Shown: positions 35,118-44,339, counted from the stretch's first letter. The stretch: DNA of 64,000 bases from DATARR01 sp044868005 (GCA_044868005.1 JBIOVX010000237.1:1-64000), one strand, 5' to 3'. Notes: generated by a model not told the origin, from the sequence alone. Made by a program: numbers and translations.

Positions 35118-36707
35118 TCAAATCCCCTGCAGCCGCCATCTTCGCCCCGCCACCGCGGCCGCGGCGAGCAGCGCGGTGACGGCGAGATACACCAGCGGCA
35201 TGCCCTGCGCGAGGCCGGCCTCCGTCGATCCCAGGTAGTCCATGGCCGGCACGTGGTTCATCGGCCCGATGTACCAGACCACGAGGTAGAGGATCTCGAA
35301 CAGCTTGCTCGTGCCGCTCCAGACGCCCAGCGCCAGCGCGAAAGTCGGGATGAACAGCGCGCCGACCAGCCAGGCGCCGACGCCGGCCAAGTCGCCCTTG
35401 ACCAGGAAGTGGAGCGCCGCGCCGGAGCCGGTGAGCATGGCGAGGACCACTCCCGCCGCCCACGTCGCCGGGAGCTGGCGCAGCAGCGGGCGCGGCGCCG
35501 AGAAGAGGAGGCCGCCGGTGTCGAAGCGCGACTCCCGCGTGCCCAGCGGCGACCAGACCAGGATGGGCCAGATCCAGGCGAGCGGCAGGGCGATCTGCTT
35601 GACGGCGGGGAGCGGCGCCGCGAGGGTGGCGATGAACGTCCCGGCCGCTCCCGCCCACCACCACCAGCGCAGGCCCTTGAGCGCCAGCCTGAGCTCGGCG
35701 GCGAGCACGGCGACGAAGCGGAAGCGCATCGCTCCCGCCGGCACCGGCGTCAGGGTGGCGTGCGGCAGGGGAGCCGCCGGCGGCGCGGCCTCGACCGCTC
35801 CGCCGTTGGCGCCGCGGACCGCCTGCCGCCGCCGCCCGCCGCGCGATGGATCGAAACGGTCGAAGAGGAGCGCGGCGGCGAAGATCAGGCCGACCGCCAC
35901 GAGAACCCAGGCGGCGCGGCCGGTCAAGGTGGCGGCCGTCCAGTCCATGCCCTCCCAGACGAACCGGCCAGCCTTGTCGCTGTGGTCGATGCCGCCCAGG
36001 ACGAAGCCCTTCGGCTCCTGGCCGTAGGTGTGGCGGAAGGCGGCGGTCATGCTCCGGAAGACGGGTCCGAGCCCGAAGGCGTCCTGAACGGCGCTATGGC
36101 CGGTCTTGTCCGGAATGCCGATGGCCATCACCCCCGTCCAGGCGAAGAACCACACGACGTTGCCGAAGCCGCGGCGCAGGAACGGCACGGTCTCGAAGAG
36201 CACCGCCGCCGCGGAGACCAGGGCCATCACCGGCAGCGAGAGGAAGAGGAACGGCAGCAGGAGTTTTCCAAGCCGCAAGTGCGAGTCCTCGGCCGCCGTG
36301 AGCTGGATCACCACCGCCGCCGCCGCCAGCACGGCCACCATCGCCGCCAGCACCGCGAAGTTGCTCGCCGCCTTGCCCGCGGCGTAGAGCGGCTTCGTCA
36401 TCGGCGTCGTGGCCAGGATCTGACCCACGCCCGTCTGGCGGTCGCGGTCCACCGAGCCCTTGACGACATAGAAGCCGGCCAGGGAGAGGAACGTGTTGAT
36501 CACCATCGCCATGGTGGTGCCGATCCAGGCGGAGTTGAAGACGCCGCGCGCGTCGCCCACCCAGATGCCGAGCTTGCCGGTGCCCACGAGCCAGCCGAGC
36601 CACACGGTGGCCGCCAGGGTCACCAGGAAGCTGTAGCGCCGCAGCCGCTCCAGGAAGTCGGCGCGCATCAAATGCCAGAACGCCTGTCCCCGAGGGAAAG
36701 GATTCAT
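35118..36707 (-). CDS. ABC-2 type transporter permease
   Basis: A 529-residue inner-membrane protein from the ATG at 36707, which overlaps the ATPase stop codon (TGATG). GAGGTGG lies upstream. About 12 hydrophobic segments fall in two halves. The first half has TLAATVWLGWLVGTGKLGIWV and VINTFLSLAGFYVVKGSVDRDRQTGVGQILATTPMTK, typical of ABC-2 exporters with a large extracytoplasmic loop. It is the membrane partner of the ATPase encoded just before it. The substrate is unknown. The longer upstream frame is a shadow of the ATPase gene. Confidence 0.88.
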   Translation of the reverse strand: MNPFPRGQAFWHLMRADFLERLRRYSFLVTLAATVWLGWLVGTGKLGIWVGDARGVFNSAWIGTTMAMVINTFLSLAGFYVVKGSVDRDRQTGVGQILATTPMTKPLYAAGKAASNFAVLAAMVAVLAAAAVVIQLTAAEDSHLRLGKLLLPFLFLSLPVMALVSAAAVLFETVPFLRRGFGNVVWFFAWTGVMAIGIPDKTGHSAVQDAFGLGPVFRSMTAAFRHTYGQEPKGFVLGGIDHSDKAGRFVWEGMDWTAATLTGRAAWVLVAVGLIFAAALLFDRFDPSRGGRRRQAVRGANGGAVEAAPPAAPLPHATLTPVPAGAMRFRFVAVLAAELRLALKGLRWWWWAGAAGTFIATLAAPLPAVKQIALPLAWIWPILVWSPLGTRESRFDTGGLLFSAPRPLLRQLPATWAAGVVLAMLTGSGAALHFLVKGDLAGVGAWLVGALFIPTFALALGVWSGTSKLFEILYLVVWYIGPMNHVPAMDYLGSTEAGLAQGMPLVYLAVTALLAAAAVAGRRWRLQGI

Positions 36708-37612
36708 CACGCCACCTCGCGGATGGCCGGCGTTGCGGCCGGAACGCGGCTGCCTTCGAGCACGGCGAGATAGGCGTCCTCGAGCGTCGGCGCGAGCGGC
36801 GTGGCCGCGGGGTCCGGCGGCACCGCCGAGACCACCCGCGCGTGCACGCCGTCGCTCCGGCGCACCGTGTTGCCGATCTTCCAATTCTCCCGCGCCGCCG
36901 GCAAGTCGGCGCTGGGCAGCACCCACTCCCAGACCGTTCCTTCGACGCCCGCGAGCAGCGCCTCGGGCTCGGCGTGGGTGAGCAGCCGGCCGCGGTCCAG
37001 GATCGCGATCTCGTTCGCCGCGGCCTCGACGTCCGACACGATGTGGGTGGAGAGGATGACGATGCGCTCGCCTCCCAGCTCCGAGAGGAGGTTGCGGAAC
37101 CGCACGCGCTCCTCGGGATCGAGCCCCACCGTCGGCTCGTCCACGATCAGCAGCTTGGGATCGTTGAGCAGCGCTTGGGCGATGCCGATGCGCTGCTTCA
37201 TGCCTCCCGAGTAGCCGCCGAGCGGGCGTTTGCGCGCCTCGGTGAGGTTGACCAGCACGAGCAGCTCGTCGATTCGCCGCCGCGCGGCGCCGCCCGGCAG
37301 GCCTTTGACCGCCGCGAGGTACTCCAGGAACTCGACCGCCGTCAGGTTCGGATAGACGCCGAAGTCCTGCGGCAGGTAACCGAGCACCGAGCGCAGACTG
37401 TCCGGCGCCTTGGCGATGTCCTCGCCGTTCCAGCGCACGGTGCCTTCGGTCGGTTTCGTGATCGTCGCGAGGATCCGCATCAGCGTGGACTTCCCCGCGC
37501 CGTTCGGGCCGAGCAGGCCGAGCACGCCGGGGCCCAGCTCGAGCGTGAAATCGCGCAGGCCCCAGAAATCCCCTTTGTACCGCTTTCCCACTCCCTCGAT
37601 CGTGAGCTTCAT
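36707..37612 (-). CDS. ABC transporter ATP-binding protein (ABC-2 type)
   Basis: A 301-residue ATPase. Walker A LLGPNGAGKSTLMR (about residues 33-46), Q-loop YLPQDFGVYPNLTAVEFL, signature GGYSGGMKQRIGIAQAL, Walker B LLIVDEPTVGLDPEE and H-loop LSTHIVSD are all present. The C-terminal extra domain (about 215-301) is common in exporters of this type. ATG 37612 has GAGGAGG 8 nt upstream. It forms a two-gene operon with the ABC-2 permease that overlaps its stop. Likely export of a lipid, peptide or drug. Confidence 0.93.
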   Translation of the reverse strand: MKLTIEGVGKRYKGDFWGLRDFTLELGPGVLGLLGPNGAGKSTLMRILATITKPTEGTVRWNGEDIAKAPDSLRSVLGYLPQDFGVYPNLTAVEFLEYLAAVKGLPGGAARRRIDELLVLVNLTEARKRPLGGYSGGMKQRIGIAQALLNDPKLLIVDEPTVGLDPEERVRFRNLLSELGGERIVILSTHIVSDVEAAANEIAILDRGRLLTHAEPEALLAGVEGTVWEWVLPSADLPAARENWKIGNTVRRSDGVHARVVSAVPPDPAATPLAPTLEDAYLAVLEGSRVPAATPAIREVA

Positions 37613-37703
37613 GGCAAGGCCTCCTCGTCCAGGGACTTTACGCGAGGGAGCGATGGAAGTTACATTCCTGGGAGCGCCAGCGTCCTCGCCGGCTCTTTCT
37701 CCC

Positions 37704-38138
37704 ATGTTCAAAGTCCACCACCTCGATCACGTCGAGCTCTTCGTGCCGGACCGCCGCGCGGCCGCCGGATGGTATGAGCGGACGCTGGGCCTCGCCGTCG
37801 TGCCGGAGTACGAGCACTGGGCGGAGGACCCGCGTGGCCCGCTGATGATCTCCAGCGACGGCGGCGGCACCAAGCTGGCTCTCTTCACCGGCGAGCCGCG
37901 CGGCGCCCGGCCCACCGCGGGCTTTCACCTCGTGGCGTTCCGTGTGGACGGACCTGGATTCCTGAGCTTTCTAGACCACGTCGAGAACGCGCCGGTCTTC
38001 GACGAGGCGGGCGAGGAAACGCGGACGCTGCAGCCGCGCGATCACGGCCAGGCCTTCTCGGTCTACTTCTGCGACCCTCATGGACACCGCCTGGAGGTGA
38101 CGACGTACGACGCGACGTACGTGCGCGAGAGACTGTAG
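37704..38138 (+). CDS. VOC family (glyoxalase/dioxygenase-like) protein
   Basis: A 144-residue protein with a bleomycin-resistance/glyoxalase fold. First strand HHLDHVELFVPD, then GWYERTLGLAVVPEYEHW, FHLVAFRVDGPGFLSF and the C-terminal SVYFCDPHGHRLEVTTYD. The His and Glu in these motifs are candidate metal ligands. An earlier ATG at 37653 has a better GGGAG site but would add 17 residues not seen in the family core. It is divergent from the ABC ATPase gene and stands alone. Confidence 0.87.
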   Translation: MFKVHHLDHVELFVPDRRAAAGWYERTLGLAVVPEYEHWAEDPRGPLMISSDGGGTKLALFTGEPRGARPTAGFHLVAFRVDGPGFLSFLDHVENAPVFDEAGEETRTLQPRDHGQAFSVYFCDPHGHRLEVTTYDATYVRERL

Positions 38139-38280
38139 GGGCGGAGCTAGCTTGCCCTTTACGCGAAATCTCCCGGCGCGCAATGAAGCTTGCGGAGAGA
38201 GCTGGCCTGCGCGAAACCCTTTTTGCAAGGCCCAGCATCTTGGGCCGGCCGGCTCGAAGGAAAACGTGGCAGGTCCGAGT

Positions 38281-38294
38281 CCTACCTAGGTAGG
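38281..38294. repeat. Perfect 14-bp palindrome
   Basis: CCTACCTAGGTAGG reads the same on both strands. It lies directly before the stop codon end of the metzincin-like gene and could be a protein binding site or a transcription end point. A TTTATTT run follows on the plus strand. Confidence 0.5.
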
Positions 38295-38295
38295 T

Positions 38296-39675
38296 TTATT
38301 TACGGATTCGAGGGCGAGCTTTTCCGGCTCCTCCGTGCGATCTCTTCCCGGCTCCTCTTGCGCGGCCTGATTCGGCCTCTCTTGTGTGAGGTGCCGGAGA
38401 CTTGAACTGCTCCAGCTCTGCGAGGGCTGATTCGGCGTAGGTCACAATCTCGTTTAGGGCGCTGCGTCGAACGGTGTCACGGACGCTCGCGTCCAACACT
38501 AGGTCGGCTGCTCTGTAAGCCACCAGTTGCTTGAGGATGCGGAACGTTGGTTCCTTAATCGGCAGCCCGATATCGCCGTCGATGCCAAACTGGCTGCCAA
38601 GATCGACCAGCCGGACGATCTCCTCGATGAAGCGCTCAATCGGCGGTCTGGGTCGGGGACGAAGCGAGCGAGGCCATGGCCATATCGTATCCGGAAAGAC
38701 AATCGGCCTATAACTTACTCGTATCGTGGCCCTCTGTTCTTCTGGGTTGATGTTCACAACCTCTACACGCTTATATGGCCGGTGTGATACGTTCGAAGAG
38801 TCGCCATACTCAAACACACTGCCCTCAACAAAGTCATTTGCGTCCTTGCTGCCTAGCAGGTAGGAGTGATTGTCCCAAAAGTAGTGCATCAGGATCGCGG
38901 CGCGTGGGATGGCCGCATCCCATCCGGCTGTTGTTCGGAACTCGATCAAGGTGCCGCCGGGCAGCTCTGCCGCGAGGAGTCCGGGCAGGTCGCGCCGGTG
39001 TAGCGGTCGCAGCTCAACGACCTCCTCGCTGAACCCTTGCGAAGTTGAGCTCCATACGCGCGACTCGTCCAACCAACCAAGCCGGCGCATATTGGCGGCG
39101 TTCATGCCAGGTCCGATCTCGGTGTAGTTGCTGTCCGGTGCGATATGGCAAGTATTCCAGGTACTCATGATGTCCCAGGGGTCTTGGTAGTCCTCCGTTG
39201 AGCCCTCGCGTCGGGAGTGGTCTAGGCCGTACCCGTGCGCCATTTCTTGTCCTAGCGCGGTCGGTCGAAACGATCCCGGGTCGCAAACAACAGCCCGACC
39301 CCCCAATATGCCGAACAGATCGGTTAGGACGTTCATGCAGACCACGACCCCGTAGAAGGCGTTCAAGTCAACCCCCTGCCCTGCCGCAGTGCGCTTGGCG
39401 AGGTCAACCAGCGCCCCGCGGTCGACCTGGCCCGTGGATGGCGTCGCATTGCCGACGTATGCGCTTAGGCTTTGGGGCAGCGTGAACCAGCCGAAGACCT
39501 GAGAGCCCGTCAAGTCTAGGTTGCCGTGCGACATGTGATCGAAGAACTCGACCATATTTCTAGTTCCCGCACCCGCCGGCGTGAATAGCTTCTCGAAGAA
39601 GCTGCGTGGTCGCGGCTCCGCGTTCTGATCGTTCCACTTGCAGAGAAGCACCGCCCAAGGCGTTTTCTTGGCCAT
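38296..39675 (-). CDS. Metzincin-like protein with altered zinc site
   Basis: A 459-residue protein with no clear signal peptide; AGGAGGT lies 6 nt before the ATG. The central motif is QEMAHGYGLDHS (about residue 142), which matches the metzincin pattern HExxHxxGxxH except that the first His is Gln, encoded by CAA. A later DPWDIMST could be the Met-turn. The rest, with FFDHMSHGNLDLTGSQVFGWF, recalls M6-type proteases. The C-terminus is a basic tail (RARGAGKRSHGGAGKARPRIRK). It may be a weak or non-catalytic peptidase. Composition is somewhat AT-richer than neighbours. Confidence 0.7.
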   Translation of the reverse strand: MAKKTPWAVLLCKWNDQNAEPRPRSFFEKLFTPAGAGTRNMVEFFDHMSHGNLDLTGSQVFGWFTLPQSLSAYVGNATPSTGQVDRGALVDLAKRTAAGQGVDLNAFYGVVVCMNVLTDLFGILGGRAVVCDPGSFRPTALGQEMAHGYGLDHSRREGSTEDYQDPWDIMSTWNTCHIAPDSNYTEIGPGMNAANMRRLGWLDESRVWSSTSQGFSEEVVELRPLHRRDLPGLLAAELPGGTLIEFRTTAGWDAAIPRAAILMHYFWDNHSYLLGSKDANDFVEGSVFEYGDSSNVSHRPYKRVEVVNINPEEQRATIRVSYRPIVFPDTIWPWPRSLRPRPRPPIERFIEEIVRLVDLGSQFGIDGDIGLPIKEPTFRILKQLVAYRAADLVLDASVRDTVRRSALNEIVTYAESALAELEQFKSPAPHTREAESGRARGAGKRSHGGAGKARPRIRK

Positions 39676-39854
39676 CGCTACCTCCTATCGCTAAGTATCG
39701 ACAGGTGACTTGCTCGGACCCTTCACTCGGCGCCATCTCGGACTGCGTTCGGCCACTGTTCCTCAGGTCGGTATATTGTGTCAATGTTATGAAGTAGTTT
39801 GCAAGTGATTATGGAGACGGCCGGTGTTCGACCTGTGCGAGGAGCCGGACAGCT

Positions 39855-40823
39855 TCATCTCGGCCGTTCGCCCACTCGTGACTCAGGATGTCTCCGGCCC
39901 ACCCCCACCTCTTCCAACACCTCCGACAGCTTCTCGCCGCCGCTACGCACCGCGAAGTCGAGCGTGCGGATGGGGAAGGGAATCGTGATGCCGTTCTCGT
40001 CGAAGGCGCGCTTCAGCCGTTCGATCGCCTCGCTGCGGGCCGCGAGATAGTCCGCCTGCTTGAAGGTGAAATCGATCCAGAAGCGCACCACGAGATGGAT
40101 AGAGCTGCCTCCGAATTCCTCGAAGAAGAGCTCCACGTCCGTATCCGCCTTGCGCGTCGACACCTGCCTGACGGCGCGGGTCGCGACCCGCCTCACCTTC
40201 TCCAGATCGTCGCCGTAGGAGACCCCGACCTCGAGATCGATCCGCCGCGTCCCTGTCGTGCTGTAGTTGGTGATCGGGTTTTCGAACACCTGCTTGTTGG
40301 GGATTAGCAGGACCTGTCCCTGCTGGGTCCGCAGCTCCGTCCAGCGCAGGTGCACCCGCTTCACGATGCCGAGGAAGTCCTGGCTCTGGATGAGATGGCC
40401 GGTGCGGAAAGGACGCTGGATCGAAAGGTAGATCCCCGCCATGAAATTGGTGGCGATGTCCTGGAAGGCGAGGCCGAGCGCGAGGCCGAGGATGCCGGCG
40501 CCGGCGAGCAGCGAGGCCACCGTCTTCTGCAAGCCGAGGATGCCGAGGGAGACGAAGAAGCCGGCGGCGACGAAGGCCAGGTACACCGTCTGGCAGATCA
40601 GGCGGTTGACCTGCTCGCTGTGCGAGACGCGCCGCAGCAGGCGGGCGGAGAGATTCCGAGCGAGCCGGGCGAACAGCCAGAAGGCGAGGAGGACGAGCAC
40701 CGCGACGACCAGGTTCGGCAGGGCCAGGATGAAGCTCCGGACCCATCCAGTCAGCTTGGCGGTGAGCAGGCTCCACGCCTTGGAAATACCCATGCCGGGA
40801 GTTTTTTGCAACCTTCGCGCCAT
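39855..40823 (-). CDS. Mechanosensitive channel, MscS family
   Basis: A 322-residue MscS-type channel that opens under membrane tension to release solutes. TM1 about 25-50 and TM2 about 75-95 precede the pore helix VASLLAGAGILGLALGLAFQDIATNFMAG, with the Ala/Gly pattern of TM3. The cytoplasmic beta domain (FRTGHLIQSQDFLGIVKRVHLRWTELRTQQGQVLLIPN) and the last alpha/beta domain follow. The start may be 40823 or an in-frame ATG at 40793; neither has a strong ribosome binding site. Confidence 0.92.
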   Translation of the reverse strand: MARRLQKTPGMGISKAWSLLTAKLTGWVRSFILALPNLVVAVLVLLAFWLFARLARNLSARLLRRVSHSEQVNRLICQTVYLAFVAAGFFVSLGILGLQKTVASLLAGAGILGLALGLAFQDIATNFMAGIYLSIQRPFRTGHLIQSQDFLGIVKRVHLRWTELRTQQGQVLLIPNKQVFENPITNYSTTGTRRIDLEVGVSYGDDLEKVRRVATRAVRQVSTRKADTDVELFFEEFGGSSIHLVVRFWIDFTFKQADYLAARSEAIERLKRAFDENGITIPFPIRTLDFAVRSGGEKLSEVLEEVGVGRRHPESRVGERPR

Positions 40824-40878
40824 TCCTGCGTCTGATCTACGTTATCCTTTGATTCCTCGGGACTTACAGGAGGCTGAA

Positions 40879-42009
40879 ATGGAGAAAACCCTTCACCGCC
40901 GCGCTCCGGCCGTGATCCTTGCTGCCGCCTTGGCCGGTCTGGCGCCATCCGCGCCGTCCGCCCAGGAAAGCCAGGAGCCCACCGCGGAAAAGGAGTTCAA
41001 GAACATCCAGGTCCTCAAAGACATGCCCGCTTCGCAGCTCATGCCGGTCATGCATCTGATGCGGTCCTCGCTCGGCGTTCACTGCGACTTCTGCCACGTG
41101 GCGGAGAACGGCAAATACGACCTGGACACCAAGAAGAACAAGGAAACGGCCCGCAAGATGATCCGCATGGTGATGGCGATCAACCGCGAGAACTTCGAAG
41201 GCCAGACTCGGGTCACCTGCAACACCTGTCACCGCGGCCAGGAGCATCCCGTGCGCGTGCCCCCGATCGGCCAGGGACTGTTCGTCGACACGACGCGGAG
41301 CGACCTGGAGCCGGCGCCGGAGAAGCTGCCGGAGGTGACCGCGGTGCTCGACCGTTACATTGCCGCGCTCGGCGGCCGCGCGGCGCTGGAGGCGGTCACC
41401 AGCCGGGTGTCGCGCGGCACTCTCCTGCGCCCCGCCGTGGTGGACTCGGGCACGCCGAAGGCGCGGGCGGTCAACCGCGGCCGGGAGGATCCGCTGGAGA
41501 TGGTCCAGGAGGCCCCCGGCAAGCTGACGCTGATCGTCGGCCCGCCTGATCGGCGGATCGTCCAGACGTTCGACGGCGTTTCCGGCACGCTCAAGACTCC
41601 CGACGGCGAGCGTCCCTTGGCGCCGGAAGAGATCGCCCGCGCCGCCGCGCTGGCCGATCTGCGCAAGGAGCTGACGCTGCGCGACCGGGCGGTCAAAGGC
41701 AGGGTGACGGGGAAGGACAAGATCGACGGGCGGGACGTGATCCTGGTGCGAGACACCGCGGCCGACGGCAATCCCGAAACCCTCGCCTTCGACGCCGAGA
41801 CCGGCCTGCTGCGGCGCCGGATCGTCTACCAGCCGATCTTCCTGGGACCGGACCCCGAGCAGACCGATTACGAGGATTACCGCGACGTCGGCGGCGTCAA
41901 GGTGCCGTTCATCGTGAAGACGTCGTACCTCGACGACAACCATCTGGGGACGACGCGGAAGCTGGCCGAGGTGCGGAACAACGTGGCCGCCACTGGGGAG
42001 CCGAAGTAG
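40879..42009 (+). CDS. Dihaem c-type cytochrome (reaction-centre subunit-like)
   Basis: A 376-residue exported protein. After the signal peptide (ending APSAQ) a domain like the photosynthetic reaction-centre cytochrome subunit binds two haems: HCDFCHVAENG (about residue 70) and VTCNTCHRGQEHP (about residue 113), with Met-rich helices between as possible axial ligands. The C-terminal 200 residues (LGGRAALEAVTSRVSRGTLL and GLLRRRIVYQ) look like a lipoprotein-carrier-type beta fold. Such proteins are frequent in Acidobacteriota without photosynthesis. AGGAGG is 7 nt before the ATG. Confidence 0.9.
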   Translation: MEKTLHRRAPAVILAAALAGLAPSAPSAQESQEPTAEKEFKNIQVLKDMPASQLMPVMHLMRSSLGVHCDFCHVAENGKYDLDTKKNKETARKMIRMVMAINRENFEGQTRVTCNTCHRGQEHPVRVPPIGQGLFVDTTRSDLEPAPEKLPEVTAVLDRYIAALGGRAALEAVTSRVSRGTLLRPAVVDSGTPKARAVNRGREDPLEMVQEAPGKLTLIVGPPDRRIVQTFDGVSGTLKTPDGERPLAPEEIARAAALADLRKELTLRDRAVKGRVTGKDKIDGRDVILVRDTAADGNPETLAFDAETGLLRRRIVYQPIFLGPDPEQTDYEDYRDVGGVKVPFIVKTSYLDDNHLGTTRKLAEVRNNVAATGEPK

Positions 42010-42015
42010 CGAGGC

Positions 42016-42480
42016 CTACTCGGCCAATGTCGCCAGATCAATGATCTCGATCTCGGATGCAAAGCGAGCGAAGTCGGCGGTGTTCGCTGTAACCAGCTTC
42101 GTCACTCCGGAAGCAAGAGCCGTCGCAACTACGTTGGCGTCGTGAATCTGCTTGCCGAGACAGCCATAGGATGCGATCAAGCCGCGCAGGCGATCCCATA
42201 CGGACTCGCCTTCCACGAGCAGGCGCATCCGCCCGCGAAAGGCCTCGACGTTCGCAAGAGCGTCGGTGGGGCCAAGGTCCAGGCCATTTACCTCGACCGG
42301 CCGGGTGGCGACGACGAGGTATTCGCGCAATACCTGGCTGCTGGCCGCCAGAACGACTCCACGGTTTGGCCACTCGTTGAGCACGGTCAACGCGGCGCGG
42401 TGGAGGGGGCGAAGCGGAGCCGTTGCGGACAGCAGGACGTTCGTATCGACCAGAACCACCCTATCGTCCATCATCGCCAT
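42016..42480 (-). CDS. PIN-domain toxin of a FitAB-like module
   Basis: A 154-residue PIN nuclease. The key acidic residues are the Asp in VVLVDTNVLLSA, the Glu in SQVLREYL and the late Asp residues in KQIHDANVVATAL and TANTADFARF. Members of this group cut RNA. It starts with ATG 20 bases inside the end of the antitoxin gene, which is the usual coupled order. It is the second PIN toxin in the window and not similar in detail to the one at 2777. Confidence 0.88.
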   Translation of the reverse strand: MAMMDDRVVLVDTNVLLSATAPLRPLHRAALTVLNEWPNRGVVLAASSQVLREYLVVATRPVEVNGLDLGPTDALANVEAFRGRMRLLVEGESVWDRLRGLIASYGCLGKQIHDANVVATALASGVTKLVTANTADFARFASEIEIIDLATLAE

Positions 42481-42691
42481 AGATATCCTCGCGTCGCCAA
42501 CGGGCCGGCGGCGAAGCCTGGGACAGCCTCAGGTCGAGGGGAGGTAGGGGCGCAGAGGGAGGTTCCTCTCGGGCGACTGCGGCGAGGATGTAGCGGAGCT
42601 CGCCTTCCAGAGAGCGCTCGTGTCTGGCCGCTCGCCGCTTGAGGGCAGAAACGACTTCAGGCGGAACATCTCGAATCTGAAGGGCTGGCAT
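42461..42691 (-). CDS. FitA-like ribbon-helix-helix antitoxin
   Basis: A 76-residue protein that starts ALQIRDVPPEVVSALKRRAARHERSLEGELRYIL, the FitA/Arc-type ribbon-helix-helix DNA-binding unit. The Pro-rich and charged tail (REEPPSAPLPPLDLRLSQASPPARWRREDIYGDDGR) would bind the toxin. It comes first in the operon, which is normal for antitoxins, and probably represses the shared promoter in the 146-base stretch before it. Confidence 0.87.
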   Translation of the reverse strand: MPALQIRDVPPEVVSALKRRAARHERSLEGELRYILAAVAREEPPSAPLPPLDLRLSQASPPARWRREDIYGDDGR

Positions 42692-42837
42692 AGACGGATG
42701 CTAGCACATGCAAAATGCTAGCGCCAATAGCTCCGCCAACTCCAGCGCCATGCCGCGGGCGCCGATGCACAGCCCCGCGCGTGAGGAGCTCGCGGCGCGA
42801 GGGCAGCCGGACGCAAGACCCTGTCGGAGCACGTCGG

Positions 42838-43578
42838 TCATGAAGGCAACTTCCTTGCCGGCACCAGCGCTTCCCAGAAGCGGACCTCGTTCATCACGCC
42901 GATCTCGGGATCCTCGGCGAACTGCTCCAGACCGGCGAAGACCCGCAATCGCCCGTCCCGCAGGTGGGCGAAGCGGTCGCCCATGAGGATCGCCTCCTTG
43001 AGGTCGTGCGTGACGAACAGGGAGGTGATGCGGTAGGCGGCGGCCACGCGCTTGAACAGCGCCTGCATGCCGGCGCGGGTCTCGGCGTCGAGGTTGCCGA
43101 AAGGCTCGTCGAGCAGGAGCAGAGCCGGCTGCACGATCAGGGCACGGCCGAAGGAGACCCGCTGCCGCTGGCCGCCGGAGATCTGGTGCGGCCGCTTGCG
43201 GGCGTGGGGCTCCAGCTCCAGGCTGGCGATCATCTCCGCCACCCGCCGCTCCAGCTCGCCGCCGCGCACGCCGCGCAGGCGCAGCCCGAAGGCGACGTTC
43301 TCCCAGACGTCCAGGTGCGGGAAGAGCAGCGGCTCCTGGTAGAGGTAGACGACGCCCCGGCTCTCGGGCGGCACGCCGTCGAGGCGCCGGCCGTCGAGCA
43401 GCAGCTCGCCGCGGTCGGCAGGCTGCAGGCCGGCGATGATCTTCAGCAGGGTCGTCTTGCCGGTGCCCGAGCGGCCGAGCACGCTCACCGTCTCGTCATG
43501 CGACAGATCGAAGGAGACGTCCTCCAGGACCGGCTCGGAGCCGAACGATTTCGAAAGGCCGCGGATCTCGAGGAACAC
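42838..43578 (-). CDS. ABC transporter ATP-binding protein, YnjD-like
   Basis: A 246-residue importer ATPase starting at GTG. Walker A LGRSGTGKTTLLK (about residues 34-46), signature HQISGGQRQRVSFGRAL, Walker B LLLLDEPFGNLD and H-loop FVTHDLKEA are present. It is the last of four genes on this strand (binding protein, two permeases, ATPase), separated from the second permease by 2 bases. Similarity of the binding protein to YnjB supports the YnjBCD group; the substrate is unknown, though thiamine and metal importers are related. Confidence 0.92.
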   Translation of the reverse strand: MFLEIRGLSKSFGSEPVLEDVSFDLSHDETVSVLGRSGTGKTTLLKIIAGLQPADRGELLLDGRRLDGVPPESRGVVYLYQEPLLFPHLDVWENVAFGLRLRGVRGGELERRVAEMIASLELEPHARKRPHQISGGQRQRVSFGRALIVQPALLLLDEPFGNLDAETRAGMQALFKRVAAAYRITSLFVTHDLKEAILMGDRFAHLRDGRLRVFAGLEQFAEDPEIGVMNEVRFWEALVPARKLPS

Positions 43579-43580
43579 GC

Positions 43581-44339
43581 CTATACCGCCCGGAAGAGGA
43601 ACCGCTTGTTGAGCCAGAGCACCAGCACCGGCGGCACGACGAGCAGGCAGCTCGCGAGAGCGGCGTAGAACACGTTGGCCTCGCCGATGAAGTCGTAGAC
43701 CTTGAGGGGTAGCGTCTTCACCCGTCCGCTACCGACGAGAACCGTGAGGCCGTACTGGAACCACGAGATCAGGAAGGTCTGGAAGAAGCCGAGCAGCAGC
43801 GTGCCGCGCGAGAGGGGGATGAGGACGCGCCGGTAGACCTGCCAGGTGCCGCCGCCCAGGGTGCGCACGAGGTCCTCCAGCGCTCGCATGCGCGGGCTCC
43901 ACAGCGACTGGAAGAGGACGATGGCGAAGGCGTAGGCGAAGATCGTCTGCGCCAGCACCACGCCGGCGACGGTGCCCGAGAGCCCCGCCTGGATGGCTAC
44001 GTAGAGCAGGCAGACCCCCAGGATGACGGGCGACAGCGCGAAGGGGACATAGGCGAGGAAGAGCAGCAGTCGCCGCCGCGGGTGGTAGGCCACGTGCTTC
44101 GAGGTGACGTAGCCGCAGACGGTGGAGAGCAGGGCCACGGAGGCCGAGATCAGCACCGAGACGCCGAGGCTCGCCGCGAGCCCGCCGCGCCCGGAGAGGA
44201 CGGCCGTCCAGCGCGCCGCCGTCCAGCGCGACGGCAGCACGTGCGGAAACGGCCACGCGCCGGCGAAGGAGAGCGCGGCGAGGACGATGAAAGGCAGCAG
44301 GCAGAGGAACACCACGAGGGCGGCGAGGAGCCTCTTCAC
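43581..44339 (-). CDS. ABC transporter permease (second, YnjC C-half-like)
   Basis: A 252-residue membrane protein starting at GTG with a 4-base GTGA overlap with the first permease. About six TM segments. The EAA-type loop that contacts the ATPase is in MRALEDLVRTLGGGTWQVYRRVLIPLSRGTLLLGF. In E. coli the YnjC permease is one double-length chain; here the two halves are separate genes. It works with 44336-45181 as the membrane pore of the importer. Confidence 0.9.
   Translation of the reverse strand: MKRLLAALVVFLCLLPFIVLAALSFAGAWPFPHVLPSRWTAARWTAVLSGRGGLAASLGVSVLISASVALLSTVCGYVTSKHVAYHPRRRLLLFLAYVPFALSPVILGVCLLYVAIQAGLSGTVAGVVLAQTIFAYAFAIVLFQSLWSPRMRALEDLVRTLGGGTWQVYRRVLIPLSRGTLLLGFFQTFLISWFQYGLTVLVGSGRVKTLPLKVYDFIGEANVFYAALASCLLVVPPVLVLWLNKRFLFRAV

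Noticed and set aside
35118..36926. Longer start for the ABC-2 permease
   Set aside because: The extra 73 codons overlap the ATPase gene and are Arg/Gly-rich; ATG 36707 overlaps the ATPase stop in the usual way and has a ribosome binding site.
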